From Microbacterium sp. lyk4-40-TSB-66 (lineage in GTDB: Bacteria; Actinomycetota; Actinomycetes; Actinomycetales; Microbacteriaceae): DNA of 64,000 nt. Positions within the stretch are counted from its first letter, which is position 1. The number at the start of each line of letters is the position of its first letter. The stretch lies in contig NZ_JARVRW010000004.1 in the NCBI RefSeq assembly GCF_030209475.1, positions 310,001 to 374,000 of the forward strand, written 5' to 3'. This document shows positions 47,429-56,535 of the stretch, piece by piece. The notes under the pieces were generated by a model. The model was not told the DNA's origin. It made no database searches and saw only the letters and a list, made by a program, of their open reading frames with translations. Made by a program: the position numbers and the translations under genes.

Positions 47429-48697
47429 ATGGCACGCATCGGTGAGAGCGCCGACCTGTTCAAGTGTTCCTTCTGCGGCAAGAGTCAGAAGCAGGTGCAG
47501 CAGCTGATCGCCGGTCCCGGCGTGTACATCTGCGACGAGTGCGTCGAGCTGTGCAACGAGATCATCGAAGAGCGCATGGCCGAATCGTCGGCCGGCGAGG
47601 TCGCCGAGTTCGATCTGCCCAAGCCCCGCGAGATCTTCTCCTTCCTCGAGGAGTACGTCGTCGGTCAGGATGCCGCGAAGCGCGCTCTCGCCGTCGCCGT
47701 CTACAACCACTACAAGCGCATCCGCGCCCACGGCACCCTGCAGCCCGCCGAGGCCCGTGCCGAAGAGATCGACATCGCCAAGAGCAACATCCTGCTGCTC
47801 GGACCCACCGGGTGTGGCAAGACGTACCTCGCGCAGACGCTCGCGAAGCGTCTCAACGTGCCGTTCGCCGTCGCCGATGCGACGGCCCTGACCGAGGCCG
47901 GCTACGTCGGCGAAGACGTCGAGAACATCCTGCTGAAGCTCCTGCAGGCCGCCGACTTCGACGTCAAGCGCGCCGAGACGGGCATCATCTACATCGACGA
48001 AGTCGACAAGATCGCCCGCAAGGCGGAGAACCCCTCGATCACGCGCGACGTGTCCGGTGAGGGTGTCCAGCAGGCGCTGCTGAAGATCCTCGAGGGCACC
48101 GTCGCGTCGGTGCCGCCGCAGGGCGGCCGCAAGCACCCGCACCAGGAGTTCATCCAGATCGACACGACCAACGTGTTGTTCATCGTCGCCGGTGCCTTCG
48201 CGGGGCTCGAAGAGATCATCTCCGCCCGCGTCGGCAAGCACGGCGTCGGTTTCGGTGCCCCGCTGCACCGCAAGGAAGACGCCCCCGACCTCTTCAGCGA
48301 GGCGCTGCCGGAAGACCTCCACAAGTTCGGTCTGATCCCCGAGTTCATCGGTCGACTGCCGGTGGTGGCATCCGTGTCGCCGCTCGATCAGGACGCTCTG
48401 ATGGAGATCCTCACCGCTCCCCGCAACGCCTTGGTCAAGCAGTACCAGCGCATGTTCGAGCTCGACGGGGTGCAGCTCGAGTTCGACGACGACGCCCTGC
48501 GCGCCATCGCCGACCTGGCCGTGCTGCGCAAGACCGGCGCCCGTGGGCTCCGTGCCATCCTCGAAGACGTGCTCGGGCCGATCATGTTCGACGTGCCCTC
48601 CGCCGACGACATCGCCAAGATCGTCATCACCCGCGCGGCCGTCGACGATGGTGCGCAGCCGACGATCGTGCTGGCGCAGAAGCGCCGCAGCGCCTGA
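47429..48697 (+). CDS. clpX: ATP-dependent Clp protease ATP-binding subunit ClpX
   Basis: The 422-residue AAA+ unfoldase has an N-terminal zinc-binding domain (CSFCGKS, then CDECVELC), Walker [13 protein letters not shown], Walker [10 protein letters not shown], the RKSENP-like pore region ARKAENPS, and [10 protein letters not shown]. It feeds tagged proteins to ClpP1P2. The ATG follows GGGAGGAACC. TAGGCT at 47391-47396 is a plausible -10 with a roughly 28-base leader, so clpX, unlike many neighbours, is not leaderless. Confidence 0.97.
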   Translation: MARIGESADLFKCSFCGKSQKQVQQLIAGPGVYICDECVELCNEIIEERMAESSAGEVAEFDLPKPREIFSFLEEYVVGQDAAKRALAVAVYNHYKRIRAHGTLQPAEARAEEIDIAKSNILLLGPTGCGKTYLAQTLAKRLNVPFAVADATALTEAGYVGEDVENILLKLLQAADFDVKRAETGIIYIDEVDKIARKAENPSITRDVSGEGVQQALLKILEGTVASVPPQGGRKHPHQEFIQIDTTNVLFIVAGAFAGLEEIISARVGKHGVGFGAPLHRKEDAPDLFSEALPEDLHKFGLIPEFIGRLPVVASVSPLDQDALMEILTAPRNALVKQYQRMFELDGVQLEFDDDALRAIADLAVLRKTGARGLRAILEDVLGPIMFDVPSADDIAKIVITRAAVDDGAQPTIVLAQKRRSA

Positions 48698-48834
48698 TAC
48701 GAAGCCGCGTTCCGCGCGGGCGCCCGACAGGGCGCAGTTGCGCAGGTCCGCTCACCCTCGCGCGAGGACATCGTCGGTGCGACCATGCCCGCAGGCACCG
48801 ACGAGCGGTGCTGCCGAGCAGGGGGACGCAGCAG

Positions 48835-49214
48835 ATGACGGACACCGACGACACCCGCCTCGTGGTCTCGTTCTACGAGCAGGCCTTCAACGACGGCCAG
48901 CCGGAGGAAGCCGCGGCACGCGCCCTCGCCGAGACGTACACGCAGCACAATCCCGGGGCGCAGGACGGAGTCGCGGCGTTCGTCGGTTACACGCACTGGC
49001 TGCGTGGGCAGTTCCCCGAACTGCACCTCGATATCAAGCGCGTGATCGCCGACGGCGACATGGTCGTCACGCACAGCAACCTGCACCTCGCGCCGGTGAC
49101 CGCGGCATGGCCGTAGCGGACTTCTGGCGGCTCGAAGACGGCAAGATCGTCGAGCACTGGGACGTGGTGCAGGAGGTGCCCGAGGAGTCGGCGAACGCCA
49201 ACACGATGTTCTGA
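48835..49214 (+). pseudogene. Frameshifted SnoaL-like (NTF2-fold) gene
   Basis: The first frame (ATG at 48835, after GGGGGAC) encodes LVVSFYEQAFNDGQPEEA through HSNLHLAP and then stops at about 49116. The rest of the same protein continues in the next frame as GDRGMAVADFWRLEDGKIVEHWDVVQE to 49214. Adding one base (for example a third C at about 49093-49095) restores a continuous SnoaL-like domain with the typical VADFWRLEDGKIVEHWDV end. Either a decayed gene or a one-base sequencing error. Substrate of the family member is unknown. Confidence 0.82.
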
Positions 49215-49244
49215 GACGGCGGGCGCGCCGACTCCTCGGGTGGG

Positions 49245-51296
49245 TCAGCCGGCGAGGCCGCGTCGCTCCAGCAGCGGCTGGATGTCGGCATCCCGTCCAC
49301 GGAAGTCGCGATACGCCGCGAGCGGGTCGCCGGCGCCCCCGACGCCCAACAGCTTGTGGCGGAAGCGCTCACCGTTCGCGCGGGTCAGACCGCCGTTCTC
49401 GCGGAACCACTCGACGGTGTCCGCGTCGAGCACCTCGCTCCAGATGTACGAGTAGTACCCGGCGCTGTACCCACCGGAGAACACGTGCGCGAAGTACGTC
49501 GAGGCATAGCGCGTCGGCACGACGGGGTTGTCGAGGCCGATGTCGGCCAGCGCAGCGGCCTCGAACGAGGCGACGTCGATGTCGGCCGAGGCCTCATCGA
49601 CCGACAGGCCGTGCCATGCCTGGTCGATCCAGGATGCCGCCAGGTACTCGCTCGTGGCGAAACCCTGGTTGAACGCCTCCGAGGCGTGCAGGCGCTCGAC
49701 CACGTCGGCCGGGAGCGGCTCACCGGTCTCGTTGTGACGGGCGTAGTTCGTGAGGATCTCGGGCCACAGGATCCACATCTCGTTCACCTGGCTGGGGAAC
49801 TCGACGAAGTCGCGGTAGACCGCGGTACCGGCGAAGTGCGGGTAGGTCACCGTGGCGAACAGGCCGTGCAGGGCGTGACCGAACTCGTGGAAGAGCGTGG
49901 TGACCTCATCCAACGTCAGGAGGGTCGGTGTTCCCGGGGCCGGCTTGTTGACGTTGAGGTTGTTGACGACCACGGGGGCGGTGCCGCGCAGCGTCGACTG
50001 CGCCACGATCGAGTTCATCCATGCGCCACCGCGCTTCGTGTCGCGCGTGTAGAGGTCGAGCAGGAAGAGTCCGAGCTCGCCCCCGTCGGCGTTACGCACC
50101 TCGAACACGCGCACCTCGGGGTGATACCCCTGCAGATCGTGACGCTCGGCGATGCTCACGCCGTACAGCTGCGAGGCGGCGAAGAAGACGCCGTCGCGCA
50201 GAACGCGCTCCGCCTCGAACCAGGGACGCAGTGTCGCGCGGTCGAGGTCGTACCGCTCGGCGCGTACCCTCTCGGTGAAGAACGCCCAGTCGTGGGCCTC
50301 GATCCGGATGCCGTCGGCGTCGGCGATCTTCTGGAGGGCGTCCTGCTCGGTACGCGCGTTGGCGGCAGCGGGGGCTGCGAGCCGGCGCAGCAGATCGCGG
50401 GCGGCATCCGGAGACCCCGCCGTCTGGTCCGCGAGGACGGCGGCGGCGTGCGAGGGGTAGCCGAGAAGCGCGGCGCGCTCCGCGCGCACGCGGACGATCT
50501 CGCGGAGGACGTCGCGATTGTCGTGGGCGTTGCCGCGCGCGGCACGTGAGCGGGACGCCTCGAGCAGACGGCGCCGGCTCTCTCGGTTGGTCAGCGAGGC
50601 GAGGTAGGGGTGACCGGTGTAGAGGGTCAGGGTGACGACGTACCGTCCGTCGAGGCCGCGGCTGGTCGCCGCCTGGGCCGCGGCCGACAGCTCGCCCGCG
50701 CTCAGGCCGTCGAGGTCGCCCGCGTGATCGAAGACGACGGCCAGGTCGTTGGTGTCGGCGAGCAGGTTCTTCTCGAACGTCGTGGTGAGGACGGAGAGGC
50801 GCTGGTTGAGGTCGGTCAGTCGCGCTTTCTGCGTGTCGTCGAGGCCCGCACCGGCCAGGGACATCTCGCGGTGGTGGCGCTCCACGAGGTAGCGGCTCTC
50901 GGCGTCGAGATCGAGGTGGTCGAGGCGAGCGTGCACCTCCGAGATGCGCGCGAAGAGGCTTGCGTCGAGCTGGATCGCGTCGCCGTGCGCGGCCATCAGG
51001 GGCGCCAGCTCCTCCTCGATCGCCTGGACCTCGGCGGTGCCGTCGGCGGAGGTGACGGTGTAGAACGTCCGCGCCACGCGATCGAGGAGCTCGCCGCTGC
51101 GCTCCAGCGCCACGAGGGTGTTCTCGAACGTGGGCTCGTCGGTCAGGGCGGTGATGGCGTCGATCTCGGCGCGCTGGGCGGCGAACGCCTCGTGGAACGC
51201 GGGCAGGTAGTGCTCGGGCCGGATGCGTCCGTACGGGGGGAGGTCGTAGGGGAGAGCGGGCGGTGAGAGGAGGGGATTGGTCACGGCATCCGTCAT
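49245..51296 (-). CDS. M3-family metallopeptidase (peptidyl-dipeptidase Dcp-like)
   Basis: The 683-residue zinc peptidase has the site TLFHEFGHALHGLF near residue 468 and the M3 C-terminal block AHVFSGGYSAGYYSYIWSEVLDAD. It degrades short peptides in the cytoplasm, a later step after Clp. Length fits Dcp or oligopeptidase A; these cannot be told apart here. TACGCT lies six bases before the ATG (leaderless). It is divergent from the ArsR-type regulator, so the dyads in the 82-bp gap may also affect it. Confidence 0.92.
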   Translation of the reverse strand: MTDAVTNPLLSPPALPYDLPPYGRIRPEHYLPAFHEAFAAQRAEIDAITALTDEPTFENTLVALERSGELLDRVARTFYTVTSADGTAEVQAIEEELAPLMAAHGDAIQLDASLFARISEVHARLDHLDLDAESRYLVERHHREMSLAGAGLDDTQKARLTDLNQRLSVLTTTFEKNLLADTNDLAVVFDHAGDLDGLSAGELSAAAQAATSRGLDGRYVVTLTLYTGHPYLASLTNRESRRRLLEASRSRAARGNAHDNRDVLREIVRVRAERAALLGYPSHAAAVLADQTAGSPDAARDLLRRLAAPAAANARTEQDALQKIADADGIRIEAHDWAFFTERVRAERYDLDRATLRPWFEAERVLRDGVFFAASQLYGVSIAERHDLQGYHPEVRVFEVRNADGGELGLFLLDLYTRDTKRGGAWMNSIVAQSTLRGTAPVVVNNLNVNKPAPGTPTLLTLDEVTTLFHEFGHALHGLFATVTYPHFAGTAVYRDFVEFPSQVNEMWILWPEILTNYARHNETGEPLPADVVERLHASEAFNQGFATSEYLAASWIDQAWHGLSVDEASADIDVASFEAAALADIGLDNPVVPTRYASTYFAHVFSGGYSAGYYSYIWSEVLDADTVEWFRENGGLTRANGERFRHKLLGVGGAGDPLAAYRDFRGRDADIQPLLERRGLAG

Positions 51297-51329
51297 CGTT
51301 CCAGCGTAGTCACGCCGTCAAGGCAGTAA

Positions 51330-51373
51330 TGCAAAGAAGTGTTTGCATTGCGATGATTGCAAAGGTATCTTTG
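51330..51373. promoter_or_regulatory. Interlocking dyads, likely ArsR-type operator
   Basis: Half-sites alternate: TGCAAA (51330-51335), TTTGCA (51342-51347), TGCAAA (51358-51363). The first two form a dyad with a 6-base gap, the second and third a dyad with a 10-base gap. CAAAG-GTAT-CTTTG (51360-51373) adds another overlapping dyad that covers the TATCTT box of the regulator gene. AT-rich islands of this kind are rare here, so autoregulation by the adjacent regulator is likely. Confidence 0.65.
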
Positions 51374-51378
51374 TACTC

Positions 51379-51963
51379 ATGACCGATCAACGCCCCGAAG
51401 GACGCATCCTCGACGCGGGGGCGCTGCGCGCTCTGGCGCACCCGTTGCGCGTGCGTCTCTACGACCTGCTCAGCCAGTACGGCGCTCAGACCGCGAGCGG
51501 TCTGGCCGCGCTGACCGGCGAATCGACGGGTGCGACCAGCTACCACCTGCGCGCCCTCGCGCGCCAGGACCTCATCCGCGAGGTGCCGGGACGCGGCACC
51601 GCTCGCGAGCGGTGGTGGGAACGCCCCGCCGGGTCGGTGACCCTGGTGAATCCGCAGATGGCCGCGACCCCGGCCGGCCGGGCCGTCATGGAGGCGGTGC
51701 ACTCCGAGACGTTGACCCTGCGTCAGCAACAGCTCATGACGTTCGTCACCCACGGGTGGGACGAAGACGAGCAGTGGCTGGACAAGAGTCTGATCTCGAC
51801 CGCCAGTGCGCGGTTGACGGTCGCCCAGATGGCCGACCTCGCAGACCGTCTCCAGGCGGTCATCTCGGAGACGGTCGAGCGATACCGCGATCAGACCGGC
51901 GACGACCTCCGCGTGGTCACGATGCGCGCCGACGTTTTTCCCCTGCCCGCAGAAGGAGCCTGA
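51379..51963 (+). CDS. ArsR-type winged-helix transcriptional regulator
   Basis: The 194-residue protein has an N-terminal winged helix (ALAHPLRVRLYDLLSQYG, then TGESTGATSYHLRALARQDLI as recognition helix) and a helical C-terminal half with LRQQQLMTFVTHGWDEDEQW. No metal-binding cysteines are present, so it is unlikely to be a metal sensor; helix-rich C-termini occur in relatives that control transporters. The ATG at 51379 follows overlapping palindromes and a TATCTT box seven bases upstream. A 73-residue gene follows after two bases. Confidence 0.87.
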   Translation: MTDQRPEGRILDAGALRALAHPLRVRLYDLLSQYGAQTASGLAALTGESTGATSYHLRALARQDLIREVPGRGTARERWWERPAGSVTLVNPQMAATPAGRAVMEAVHSETLTLRQQQLMTFVTHGWDEDEQWLDKSLISTASARLTVAQMADLADRLQAVISETVERYRDQTGDDLRVVTMRADVFPLPAEGA

Positions 51964-51965
51964 CC

Positions 51966-52187
51966 ATGAGCACCCTCACCACGTCGCTGCCCACCTCGCC
52001 GCGCGCGCTCGCGCCGACCGCGGGCGACCGGGCGCTCCTCGCCCTCTCGCGTGCCCTGGCGCGCGCCGTCGAAACCCGCATGCAGGCTCGCGCCATGCGC
52101 GTTTCGCAGGATCACGCACGTCTCGCCGCGCGCGACCACGGGCGTTCCCCGATTGCCGAAGCCGAATTCACGCTGCGGGTGCGCTGA
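51966..52187 (+). CDS. Small basic protein coupled to the regulator
   Basis: The 73-residue protein has a Ser/Thr/Pro start and a basic amphipathic helix (LLALSRALARAVETRMQARAMR) with seven arginines in its second half. No family recognised. The ATG lies two bases after the regulator stop and has an AGAAGGAGCC ribosome site. In relatives this place after such a regulator often holds a transporter, so this may be a remnant or a small partner; the sequence does not decide. Confidence 0.65.
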   Translation: MSTLTTSLPTSPRALAPTAGDRALLALSRALARAVETRMQARAMRVSQDHARLAARDHGRSPIAEAEFTLRVR

Positions 52188-52212
52188 GCACCTCGCTTCG
52201 CGGACGGCCGGC

Positions 52213-52461
52213 TCAGGCGAACTCGTCGCCCTCGTCGTAGCGGACCACCACGTCGCCCGCGGCATCCTGGGTCACGATGACCCCGGTGTCGAGCTCGGCG
52301 ACGGGGCGCCCCTCGAGGAACGTGAGCGTCCACCGCGGGGCGGGCGCGCTGAGTCCGTCGGGGTTCAGCGCCTCTTCGACAGCGGCGATCTGCGCGTGCA
52401 ACGCCTCGGGAACGGCCTTCGGCGGCTGCTCACGGGCGGTCCAACGGGTTCCGAGCTGCAT
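52213..52461 (-). CDS. Small hypothetical protein coupled to valS
   Basis: The 82-residue protein (WTAREQPPKAVPEALHAQIAAVEE, then WTLTFLEGRPVAELDTG and an acidic end) has no named family. Its ATG shares a base with the valS stop (TGATG), so it is translated in coupling with valS. Codon use matches valS. A role linked to the synthetase is possible but not shown. Confidence 0.75.
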   Translation of the reverse strand: MQLGTRWTAREQPPKAVPEALHAQIAAVEEALNPDGLSAPAPRWTLTFLEGRPVAELDTGVIVTQDAAGDVVVRYDEGDEFA

Positions 52462-55028
52462 CAGTCCTCCTGGGGTGCGAACACGATGTCGGTGACGGTG
52501 GTGGTCTCGCCCGGCGCGAACGAGATGGTCTCGATGCGACCGACGGCGCACAAATCTCCCTCAGCGAGGCGGAGCGCCTCGACGTGAGGGCTGGCGACCG
52601 TGAGCGAGGTGACGGCCGTCTTCTGCGAGGCCTTCGCCTCGGTCTTGGCGCGACGGATGCCGATGAGCGCGGCGCTCACCGCGGTGAGCACGGCCGGGTC
52701 GCCCTCGATGCCGAGGGGTTCGGGCCATGAGGCGGTGTGCACGGAGCCGTCCTCGAACCACGACCAGGTCTCTTCGGCGGCGAACGACAGTACGGGAGCG
52801 AACAGACGCACCAGGGTCGACAGGGCCGTGCGCAGCGCCAGGGCGGCGGAGGCCTGGCCGACGTCGGTCTGGTCGTATGCGCGCTCCTTGACCAGTTCGA
52901 GGTAGTCGTCGCAGAACGTCCAGAAGAACGACTCCGTGATCTCCAGTGCCCGCGCGTGGTCGTACGCCTCGAAGGCCGCGGTGGCGTCGCGCACCACGGC
53001 ATCCAGCGTGGCGAGCATCGACGAGTCGAGCGCGTGCGTCACCTCGGCGCCCTCGGGCACGGGGAACGACAGCACGAACTTTGCCGCGTTCAACAGCTTG
53101 ATCGCGAGGCGGCGACCGATCTTCACCTGGGTGGGGTTCTGCGGGTCGAACGCCGCGTCGGTGCCGAGGCGGCTCGAGGCCGACCAATAGCGCACCGCGT
53201 CGGAGCCGTGCTGCTTCAGGATGTCGGCGGGGGTGACCACGTTGCCCTTGGACTTCGACATCTTCTTGCGGTCGGGGTCGACGATGAAGCCCGAGATCGC
53301 GGCATCCGTCCACGGCGAGCGGTCGTCTTCGAGGGTGCTGCGCAGCATCGTCGAGAACAGCCACGTGCGGATGATGTCCTGGCCCTGCGGGCGCAGGTCG
53401 AACGGCGACACGAGGTTCCACAGCTCCTCGTCGCGCTGCCAGCCGCCGGCGAGCTGCGGGGTGAGCGAGGAGGTCGCCCACGTGTCGAGGATGTCGCGCT
53501 CGGCGTCGAAGCCGCCCGCCGCACCCCGCTGGTCTTCCGTGTAGCCCGGGGGCACGTCCACCGTCGGGTCGACGGGAAGGCTGGCGAGGTCGGGGGTCAG
53601 CACGCGGCCGTAGTCACGCTCCCCGTCATCGTCGAGGCCGTACCAGACGGGGATCGGCACGCCGAAGAAGCGCTGGCGCGAGACGAGCCAGTCGCCGGTG
53701 AGGCCGTTGGTCCAGTTCTCGAAGCGCACGCGCATGAAGTCGGGATGCCACGACATCTCGCGACCGAGCGACACGAGGCGCTCGCGCAGCTCGGCGTCGC
53801 GCGCGCCGTTGCGGATGTACCACTGGCGGGTCGACACGATCTCGAGGGGCCGGTCGCCCTTCTCGAAGAACTTCACGGGGTGGGTGAACGGCTTCGGGGC
53901 GCCTTCCATGGCGCCGGACTCCTGCAGGAGCTCGACGATGCGCTTCTTGGCGCTGAACACGGTCTTGCCCGCGAGCTCGCCGTACGCCGCCGTCGCGGCA
54001 TCCGTCACGATCACATCGGGGGCATCGGCCACGATTCGGCCGTCCTTGCCGATGATCGTGCGGTTGGGGAGGTCGAGCTCGCGCCACCAGATGATGTCGG
54101 TCACGTCGCCGAAGGTGCAGATCATGGCGATGCCCGATCCCTTGTCCTTCTGCGCGAGGGGGTGCGCGAGCACCGGCACCTCGACGTCGAAGAGGGGGGT
54201 GCGCACCGTCGTGCCGAACAACGGCTGGTAGCGCTCGTCGTCGGGGTTGGCCACGAGCGCCACGCACGCGGGCAGCAGCTCGGGGCGGGTCGTCTCGATG
54301 AACACGTCGCCCGAGCCGTCGGTCTTGGCGAAGCCCACGCGGTGGTACGCGGCGGGCTGATCGCGATCTTCGAGCTCGGCCTGGGCGATCGCGGAGCGGA
54401 AGTCGACGTCCCACAGCGTCGGTGCCATCGACTGGTACGCCTCGCCGCGCTCGATGTTGCGCAGGAACGCCAGCTGGCTCGTGCGGATGGAGTCGTCGGA
54501 GATCGTGCGGTAGGTCTGGGTCCAGTCGACGCTGAGACCGAGCTCGCGGAAGAGCTCCTCGAACTGCTTCTCGTCTTCGATCGTGAGCTGCTCGCACAGC
54601 TCGATGAAGTTGCGGCGGCTGATGGGCACCTGGTCGGCGGCCTTGCTGCTCTTGTTGTCGCCGCCCGCGAACGGCGGGGTGAAGTCGGCGTCGTAGGGGA
54701 GCGAGGGGTCGCACCGCACGCCGTAGTAGTTCTGCACGCGGCGCTCGGTCGGCAGGCCGTTGTCGTCCCAGCCCATCGGGTAGAACACCGTCTTGCCGCG
54801 CATCCGCTCGAAGCGCACCTTCACGTCGGTGTGCGTGAACGAGAACACGTGGCCGATGTGGAGGCTTCCGGATGCCGTCGGCGGCGGCGTGTCCACCGAG
54901 TACACGCCCTGACGGCCGAGCTCAGCGGCGCGCAGGCGGTCGAAGACGTACGTGCCGCGCTCGCGCCACGCGGCATCCCATTTCTGCTCGAGGCCTTCCA
55001 GCGCGGGTTTTTCCGGGATCGTGGCCAT
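52461..55028 (-). CDS. valS: Valyl-tRNA synthetase
   Basis: The 855-residue class I synthetase has the HIGH motif in GSLHIGHVFSFTH, an editing domain (about 190-320), KMSKS in DRKKMSKSKGNVVTP, an anticodon-binding helical domain and a short C-terminal region. It charges tRNA-Val and edits Thr-tRNA. The ATG at 55028 follows GAGGAGTACCGCC. The open frame continues far upstream through repeat DNA, but those codons are not protein-like and are excluded. No T-box is seen upstream, in contrast to ileS. Confidence 0.96.
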   Translation of the reverse strand: MATIPEKPALEGLEQKWDAAWRERGTYVFDRLRAAELGRQGVYSVDTPPPTASGSLHIGHVFSFTHTDVKVRFERMRGKTVFYPMGWDDNGLPTERRVQNYYGVRCDPSLPYDADFTPPFAGGDNKSSKAADQVPISRRNFIELCEQLTIEDEKQFEELFRELGLSVDWTQTYRTISDDSIRTSQLAFLRNIERGEAYQSMAPTLWDVDFRSAIAQAELEDRDQPAAYHRVGFAKTDGSGDVFIETTRPELLPACVALVANPDDERYQPLFGTTVRTPLFDVEVPVLAHPLAQKDKGSGIAMICTFGDVTDIIWWRELDLPNRTIIGKDGRIVADAPDVIVTDAATAAYGELAGKTVFSAKKRIVELLQESGAMEGAPKPFTHPVKFFEKGDRPLEIVSTRQWYIRNGARDAELRERLVSLGREMSWHPDFMRVRFENWTNGLTGDWLVSRQRFFGVPIPVWYGLDDDGERDYGRVLTPDLASLPVDPTVDVPPGYTEDQRGAAGGFDAERDILDTWATSSLTPQLAGGWQRDEELWNLVSPFDLRPQGQDIIRTWLFSTMLRSTLEDDRSPWTDAAISGFIVDPDRKKMSKSKGNVVTPADILKQHGSDAVRYWSASSRLGTDAAFDPQNPTQVKIGRRLAIKLLNAAKFVLSFPVPEGAEVTHALDSSMLATLDAVVRDATAAFEAYDHARALEITESFFWTFCDDYLELVKERAYDQTDVGQASAALALRTALSTLVRLFAPVLSFAAEETWSWFEDGSVHTASWPEPLGIEGDPAVLTAVSAALIGIRRAKTEAKASQKTAVTSLTVASPHVEALRLAEGDLCAVGRIETISFAPGETTTVTDIVFAPQED

Positions 55029-55140
55029 GGCGGTACTCCTCGAGCGATATGGGCGGCACTGTGTGAGCGTGCCTGATGGGGTGTGGCATCCACGATACCG
55101 GGGCCGGGGCGCGCGCGAGCGCGCGTCGCGCCGCACAGAC

Positions 55141-55204
55141 TCAGTGATTCGCGCAGGTTCAGCGCGACGGGGCGGATGCTGACTGAGGTTGGGCGGACTG
55201 CTGA
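55141..55204. repeat. Palindromic repeat A, GATTCGCGCA family
   Basis: TCAGTGATTCGCGCA on the left and a right arm ending GGGCGGACTGCTGA are imperfect complements; the centre is GGGGCGGATGC. The 394-bp gap between valS and the broken DUF559 gene holds repeats A and B and no other gene I can support. Confidence 0.8.
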
Positions 55205-55239
55205 CTTCGCGAACGACGGGAGTCACGTGCCGCGCAGTG

Positions 55240-55302
55240 TCAGGGATTCGCGCAATTTCAGTTGCCTGGGGCGGATGCTGGCTGAGATTGGGCGGACCGC
55301 TG
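55240..55302. repeat. Palindromic repeat B, GATTCGCGCA family
   Basis: It has the same plan as repeat A (TCAGGGATTCGCGCA, centre GGGGCGGATGC, right arm GGGCGGACCGCTGA) and starts 99 bases after it. It lies about 120 bp before the start of the broken DUF559 gene. Confidence 0.8.
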
Positions 55303-55422
55303 AGGTTGCGGAGGCGTGAGGTTGCGCCGCAGCGGACGGGCCGGCGGCGCCTCTCCTCCCCAGCGCGGTTCCTGTCCACAGGCTCATCTGCGCTGAGCTC
55401 TCGCGTCCTGGAGAGGGCGACG

Positions 55423-56270
55423 ATGACGCACATGGATGACGCCCTCGCCCGTGCTGTCGCGACGCGAACCGCTGAACTCGGAGGCGTCGTTCGCCCGACC
55501 CGTCTCATCCGCGAGGGGCACGGTCGGCTCGCATCTCCCAAGCGCTCGAACGAGGACTCCTGCTGAGGGTCAGGCGGGACTGGATCGCACTCCCGACAGC
55601 CGACGCGCATGTGGTCTCCGCCGCTCGAACGGGCGTCGTGCTGTCGTGCATCACCGCCGCCGAAAGGCGCGGGCTGTGGGTCGCCGCGAGGCCGGACAGG
55701 CCACATGTCGCGTATCCCGGCCGAGGAAGGGTTGACGGTCCTGCCGCCGTCGTGCGCTGGCAGCGGCCCATTGTCCCTCGGCATCCGGACCTGCTCGAAG
55801 ATGAGATCGAGAACATTCTGCTCACTGTCGCCTCGTGCCAGCCCTACGAGGCGGCTCGTGCGATCTGGGACTCCGCGCTGAACAAGAAGCTGGTCGATTT
55901 GGCGCACTTGCGCCGTCTGCCCTGGACCGGTGCTGCACGGCTGCTCGTTCGAGAGGCGTCGCCATGGGCCGACTCCGGTCTCGAAACATTCGTGATCATC
56001 CGGCTGCGGTGGATAGGCCTGCCCATCCGATCCCAGATCTGGATCTGCGGTCATCGCGTCGACTTCCTCATCGGAGAGCGACTCGTCTTCCAGGTCGACG
56101 GCGGACACCACGTTGGGGTGCAGCGCACGGAGGACATCCGCCACGACGCCGAATTGATGCTCTTGGGTTATCACGTCATCCGCGTGGGATACGAGCAGGT
56201 CATGAACCGCTGGCCCGAGGTGCAGGAGCAGATCATGCACGCCGTGGCGCAGGGGTTGCACAAGGCGTGA
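55423..56270 (+). pseudogene. Frameshifted AbiEi-like/DUF559 nuclease-fold gene
   Basis: The N-terminal frame (ATG 55423, after GGAGAGGG) encodes DALARAVATRTAELGGVVRPTRLIREGHGR, then runs out. The next frame continues ARISQALERGLLLRVRRDWIAL, completing a winged-helix AbiEi-like antitoxin domain. The C-terminal part is a DUF559/Vsr-like PD-(D/E)xK fold: RVDFLIGERLVFQVDGG, RTEDIRHDAELMLLGYHVIRVGYEQVM. One missing base near 55525-55527 explains the break. The usual Glu of the EVDG motif is Gln here. Palindromes of one family flank the gene on both sides. Confidence 0.82.
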
Positions 56271-56295
56271 GTGGTCCGCCCGACGTGGCGCACAC

Positions 56296-56359
56296 TCAGT
56301 GATTCGCACATTCTCACCAAGGTGGGGTGGATGCCGACGGAGGTTCCGCAAATCCGAGA
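56296..56359. repeat. Palindromic repeat C, GATTCGCGCA family
   Basis: TCAGTGATTCGCACA on the left, centre GGGGTGGATGCCGAC, right arm GGAGGTTCCGCAAATC. It starts 26 bases after the DUF559 stop. The 451-bp gap up to the substrate-binding protein gene holds repeats C, D and a partial E. Confidence 0.78.
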
Positions 56360-56416
56360 GGTTATGCGGGCCGCGAGCGAGACGCCGGCCACGCTGGCTC
56401 GGCAATCCGCACAAAC

Positions 56417-56480
56417 TCACCGATTCGCGCGACCTCAGCGCTAAGGGGCGGATGCCGACGGAGGTTGCGCGGATCACTGC
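56417..56480. repeat. Palindromic repeat D, GATTCGCGCA family
   Basis: This is the best-conserved copy: left arm GATTCGCGCGACCTCAGC, centre GGGGCGGATGCCGAC, right arm GAGGTTGCGCGGATCAC, which is nearly complementary to the left arm. Starts 121 bases after repeat C. Confidence 0.82.
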
Positions 56481-56535
56481 ACTTGTGAGTGCCCGTGTGG
56501 ACGTTGCCCCGCCAGCAAAATCCGTGATGGCACAC

